DNA of 64,000 nucleotides, taken from assembly GCA_907165065.1 (NCBI GenBank), contig OU015524.1, positions 34,911,295 to 34,975,294 on the forward strand, read 5' to 3'. The notes beneath the pieces were generated by a model. It was not told where the DNA came from. It worked only from the letters and a program-made list of their open reading frames with translations, and made no database searches. The stretch is from Caprimulgus europaeus. Its lineage: Eukaryota; Chordata; Aves; Caprimulgiformes; Caprimulgidae. This document shows, piece by piece, positions 62,056 to 64,000 of the stretch (positions are counted from its first letter, which is position 1; each line of letters begins with the position of its first letter). A program made the position numbers and the translations under genes.

Positions 62056-63907
62056 TGGACACTTAACGCGCGCTAAGCCTTGTACCAGCTGGAGCTTTTT
62101 CAGGACCTGTGGCTTTACTCCTAAGTATACAGGGAAACTGCCAATTTGAATTCTCATCTGTTTCCAAAATGAGTGTGTTGTGGTTATTTTACTAACATTT
62201 TTCAATGTCACAGTAGCAGCCACAAGGCACTATGAATTGTACAGATACCGAGGGAAGCGTGGTCTTCCCAAAATCCTACATGATTCATGGAGAATTAGGA
62301 CACTGACAAAAGGTGGGTAGCAGGGAGCAGCGCACCAGAAAAGCGATAGTGACAGTGACTAATATCCTGAAAGCCAGGAGCCGTTTTGGCTCTCCTACCC
62401 ACGCCTGAGACCCTCCATCCCTCTTGTGGTTTCACAGTCATATATTCCATTTTCTAAAAAAGCTTTCGCTCTCCCCCAAAGTCTTGTGCAAGGCCCACCC
62501 AAACAACGGAAGAAACTCACTGACCAGACGAAAACTGATTGAACCCAAAGTGCTGACACACGTACCGCACAACCCAGCCGGGAGCCGAGCATAAGTGTTT
62601 TCCTCTGCTCTTGGGCTCTTGGGAACTTCACAGTTCAGCAACAGGATGGAAATAATTATGCGAGAGAAGCGCATTTTTAAGTGGATAGCACCCCTTCAAT
62701 AAGTTGCTACGCCCTCTGCCGAGAGATAACTGGGTCTGTCCTGGGATCTTCTGGGATGAAGATAAAACATCTGCCGCCTTCTGATGGTTCAAGGGTAGGG
62801 AAATCTGTCCTTGCCCTGACCTCTCTCTTGCTTTCTGACAAGAAGTCAGCCTCCATCCCAACACCCATGGCCATTCCCATCACATGGTGAAGCTTGCATT
62901 GTCCAGGCAATGGAGAATCCAGCCCTCTGATCATGCACTAAGACACTGCTGGCCATGTCACAAGGAAGAGGCTGGGGAACAGCAAAGAGCACGCTGTCAG
63001 TTGCAGGAACGGTTTGCAGAGCCCATGACCTGCTCCTCACAGGCCTCTGAGTTTTTCAGGAAAGAGGGGACATAAGAAGGAGCAGACCCTGTGCCAGACA
63101 ATGTGGTCTGGCAGATCCCGGACTGAGGACCATCATCCCAGCTCCACAAGATTATGTGCACAGTAAGCTACCAGATGTTACACCAAGCGTGAGACACAAG
63201 TTGGCACAGTAATACCCTCCAGCATCACCTCAACCCATTGCAGAGCCAGGCACTGCTCCAATCCAGGGTCACTGCCCTGCGCATCCAAGCCAGGACCATA
63301 GGCATCTTGGGGAAGGGTTTGTGCTGGTTCCCAACCCCCAGCAAGGCTGGCAGTCAGCACCAAGAGGGGCTGACCACCACCATAGCATCAACAGCCTCAA
63401 CATGCAGAACCACCCACATTCCTTCCCCTTGACTCCAGGACAGAAAACCAGGCACTGCCTGGCAACTGGTTGTGTTATTTGGGACTAGGATCTTGGCCAA
63501 GTTGGTGGGTTCAATGCATTGGCCACGCTGCAGGCAGGGCTGGCTCTGTTTGCAGCACAGCAGTGAGAACATGCCACTAACAGGTCCTCAGCCTCAGCCC
63601 TGGAGAGCTCTTGCCACTCTCTTTCCACCAAAAAAATCTGCCCCTGAGGAAGAAGCCTAGTGGAGAAGGCAGGTCCCAGCACTGGCCAAGAGGATCTGGT
63701 GGTGGCCTCTTTGCTTCCACAAAGCTGAAAGTCTTGGGAAGGGAAATTATCAGGAGGCCGGGATTGTCAGGCAATGCTCCAGCCTAACACAGAGGTGGTA
63801 GCAGTCTCAACTTTTGCCCTGAGCCCCACAGAAACTTTGCACATCCCTGCATCGTTCACAGCCTCTTCCTCTTCACCAGGTATTCCCATAGAGGAGAAAG
63901 CACGGAT
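62056..63907. other. Gene-less stretch, nothing recognised
   Basis: Short frames on both strands lack domains. No repeats were named. A 'taacgcgcgctaa' palindrome-like word lies at about 62064. Confidence 0.45.
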
Positions 63908-64000
63908 TTGTGATTAAAGCACTGGGCTCAGGGCTTCCTCCTCTGCACGCAGCAGGCAAGTCCCTTCTTGCCTCAGTCCCCACCCTGTGAGCCAGGGCTG
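63908..64000 (+). repeat. MIR SINE, cut by the window edge
   Basis: It reads 'tttgtgattaaagcactggg', 'ctctgcacgcagcaggcaag', then 'cttgcctcagtccccacc', matching the MIR head ('gtggttaaagcactgg'), core and 'cctcagtttccccatc' end with an internal deletion. Confidence 0.7.

Noticed and set aside
1-64000. CRISPR array, operon or prokaryotic system
   Set aside because: Microsatellites, MIR and CR1 elements and the lack of dense ORFs show vertebrate nuclear DNA; no spaced direct repeats of CRISPR type were seen.
1-64000. tRNA or small nuclear RNA genes
   Set aside because: No B-box-like 'ggttcgaatcc' with a matching A box and no U6- or 5S-like sequence was found by eye on either strand.

Overview
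The window looks like non-coding nuclear DNA of a slow-evolving sauropsid (reptile or bird lineage), most likely a crocodilian, with a turtle second. The reasons are the repeats. There are several recognisable 3' ends of CR1 non-LTR retrotransposons. MIR-type SINE copies are unusually readable. There is a decayed Ty3/gypsy retrotransposon, a group rare in birds but common in turtles and crocodilians. One block resembles a repeat I know from bird genomes. The species call is an inference from repeat style; no gene fixes it.

I find no protein-coding exon, tRNA, rRNA or other host RNA gene that I can support. The longest open frames (about 200-220 codons) are what 64 kb of near 50% GC DNA gives by chance in six frames, or they are translations of microsatellites. 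The window is best read as intergenic or a very large intron.

Layout: 1-9 kb is unique-looking sequence with nothing recognised. A CR1 scrap sits at 9.1 kb and the bird-like repeat at 12.7-13.4 kb. A GC-rich block with GATA motifs lies at 15.65-15.95 kb. A long CTTC microsatellite lies at 19.0 kb and a long GGGAA microsatellite at 22.2-22.5 kb. A MIR is at 25.7 kb and a minus-strand retroelement 3' end at 26.15-26.74 kb. A motif-dense candidate regulatory element is at 28.05-28.19 kb, followed by a coding-like but unidentified segment at 28.4-28.9 kb. A second MIR lies at 29.7 kb and a well preserved CR1 3' end at 32.97-33.33 kb. A second candidate regulatory element is at 34.7-34.9 kb and a third MIR at 39.7 kb. 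A CR1 lies at 43.1-43.3 kb, a MIR fragment at 45.3 kb and an ATT microsatellite at 45.54-45.61 kb. The decayed Ty3/gypsy element is on the minus strand at about 48.5-45.7 kb. A CpG-rich, G-run-rich block is at 59.3-60.0 kb. Two further minus-strand CR1 ends lie at 61.0-61.3 and 61.9-62.05 kb, and a MIR at the right edge.

The clearest hidden structure is the Ty3/gypsy remnant. Gag, the end of reverse transcriptase, RNase H and integrase appear in the right order on the minus strand. The segment that should lie between Gag and late RT is missing, and the frames are broken by stops, frameshifts and lost catalytic residues. The most promising functional DNA is the two short motif-rich elements at 28.1 and 34.8 kb and the CpG-rich block at 59.3-60.0 kb; all three are inferences that need cross-species alignment. 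I saw no previously undescribed multi-gene system.
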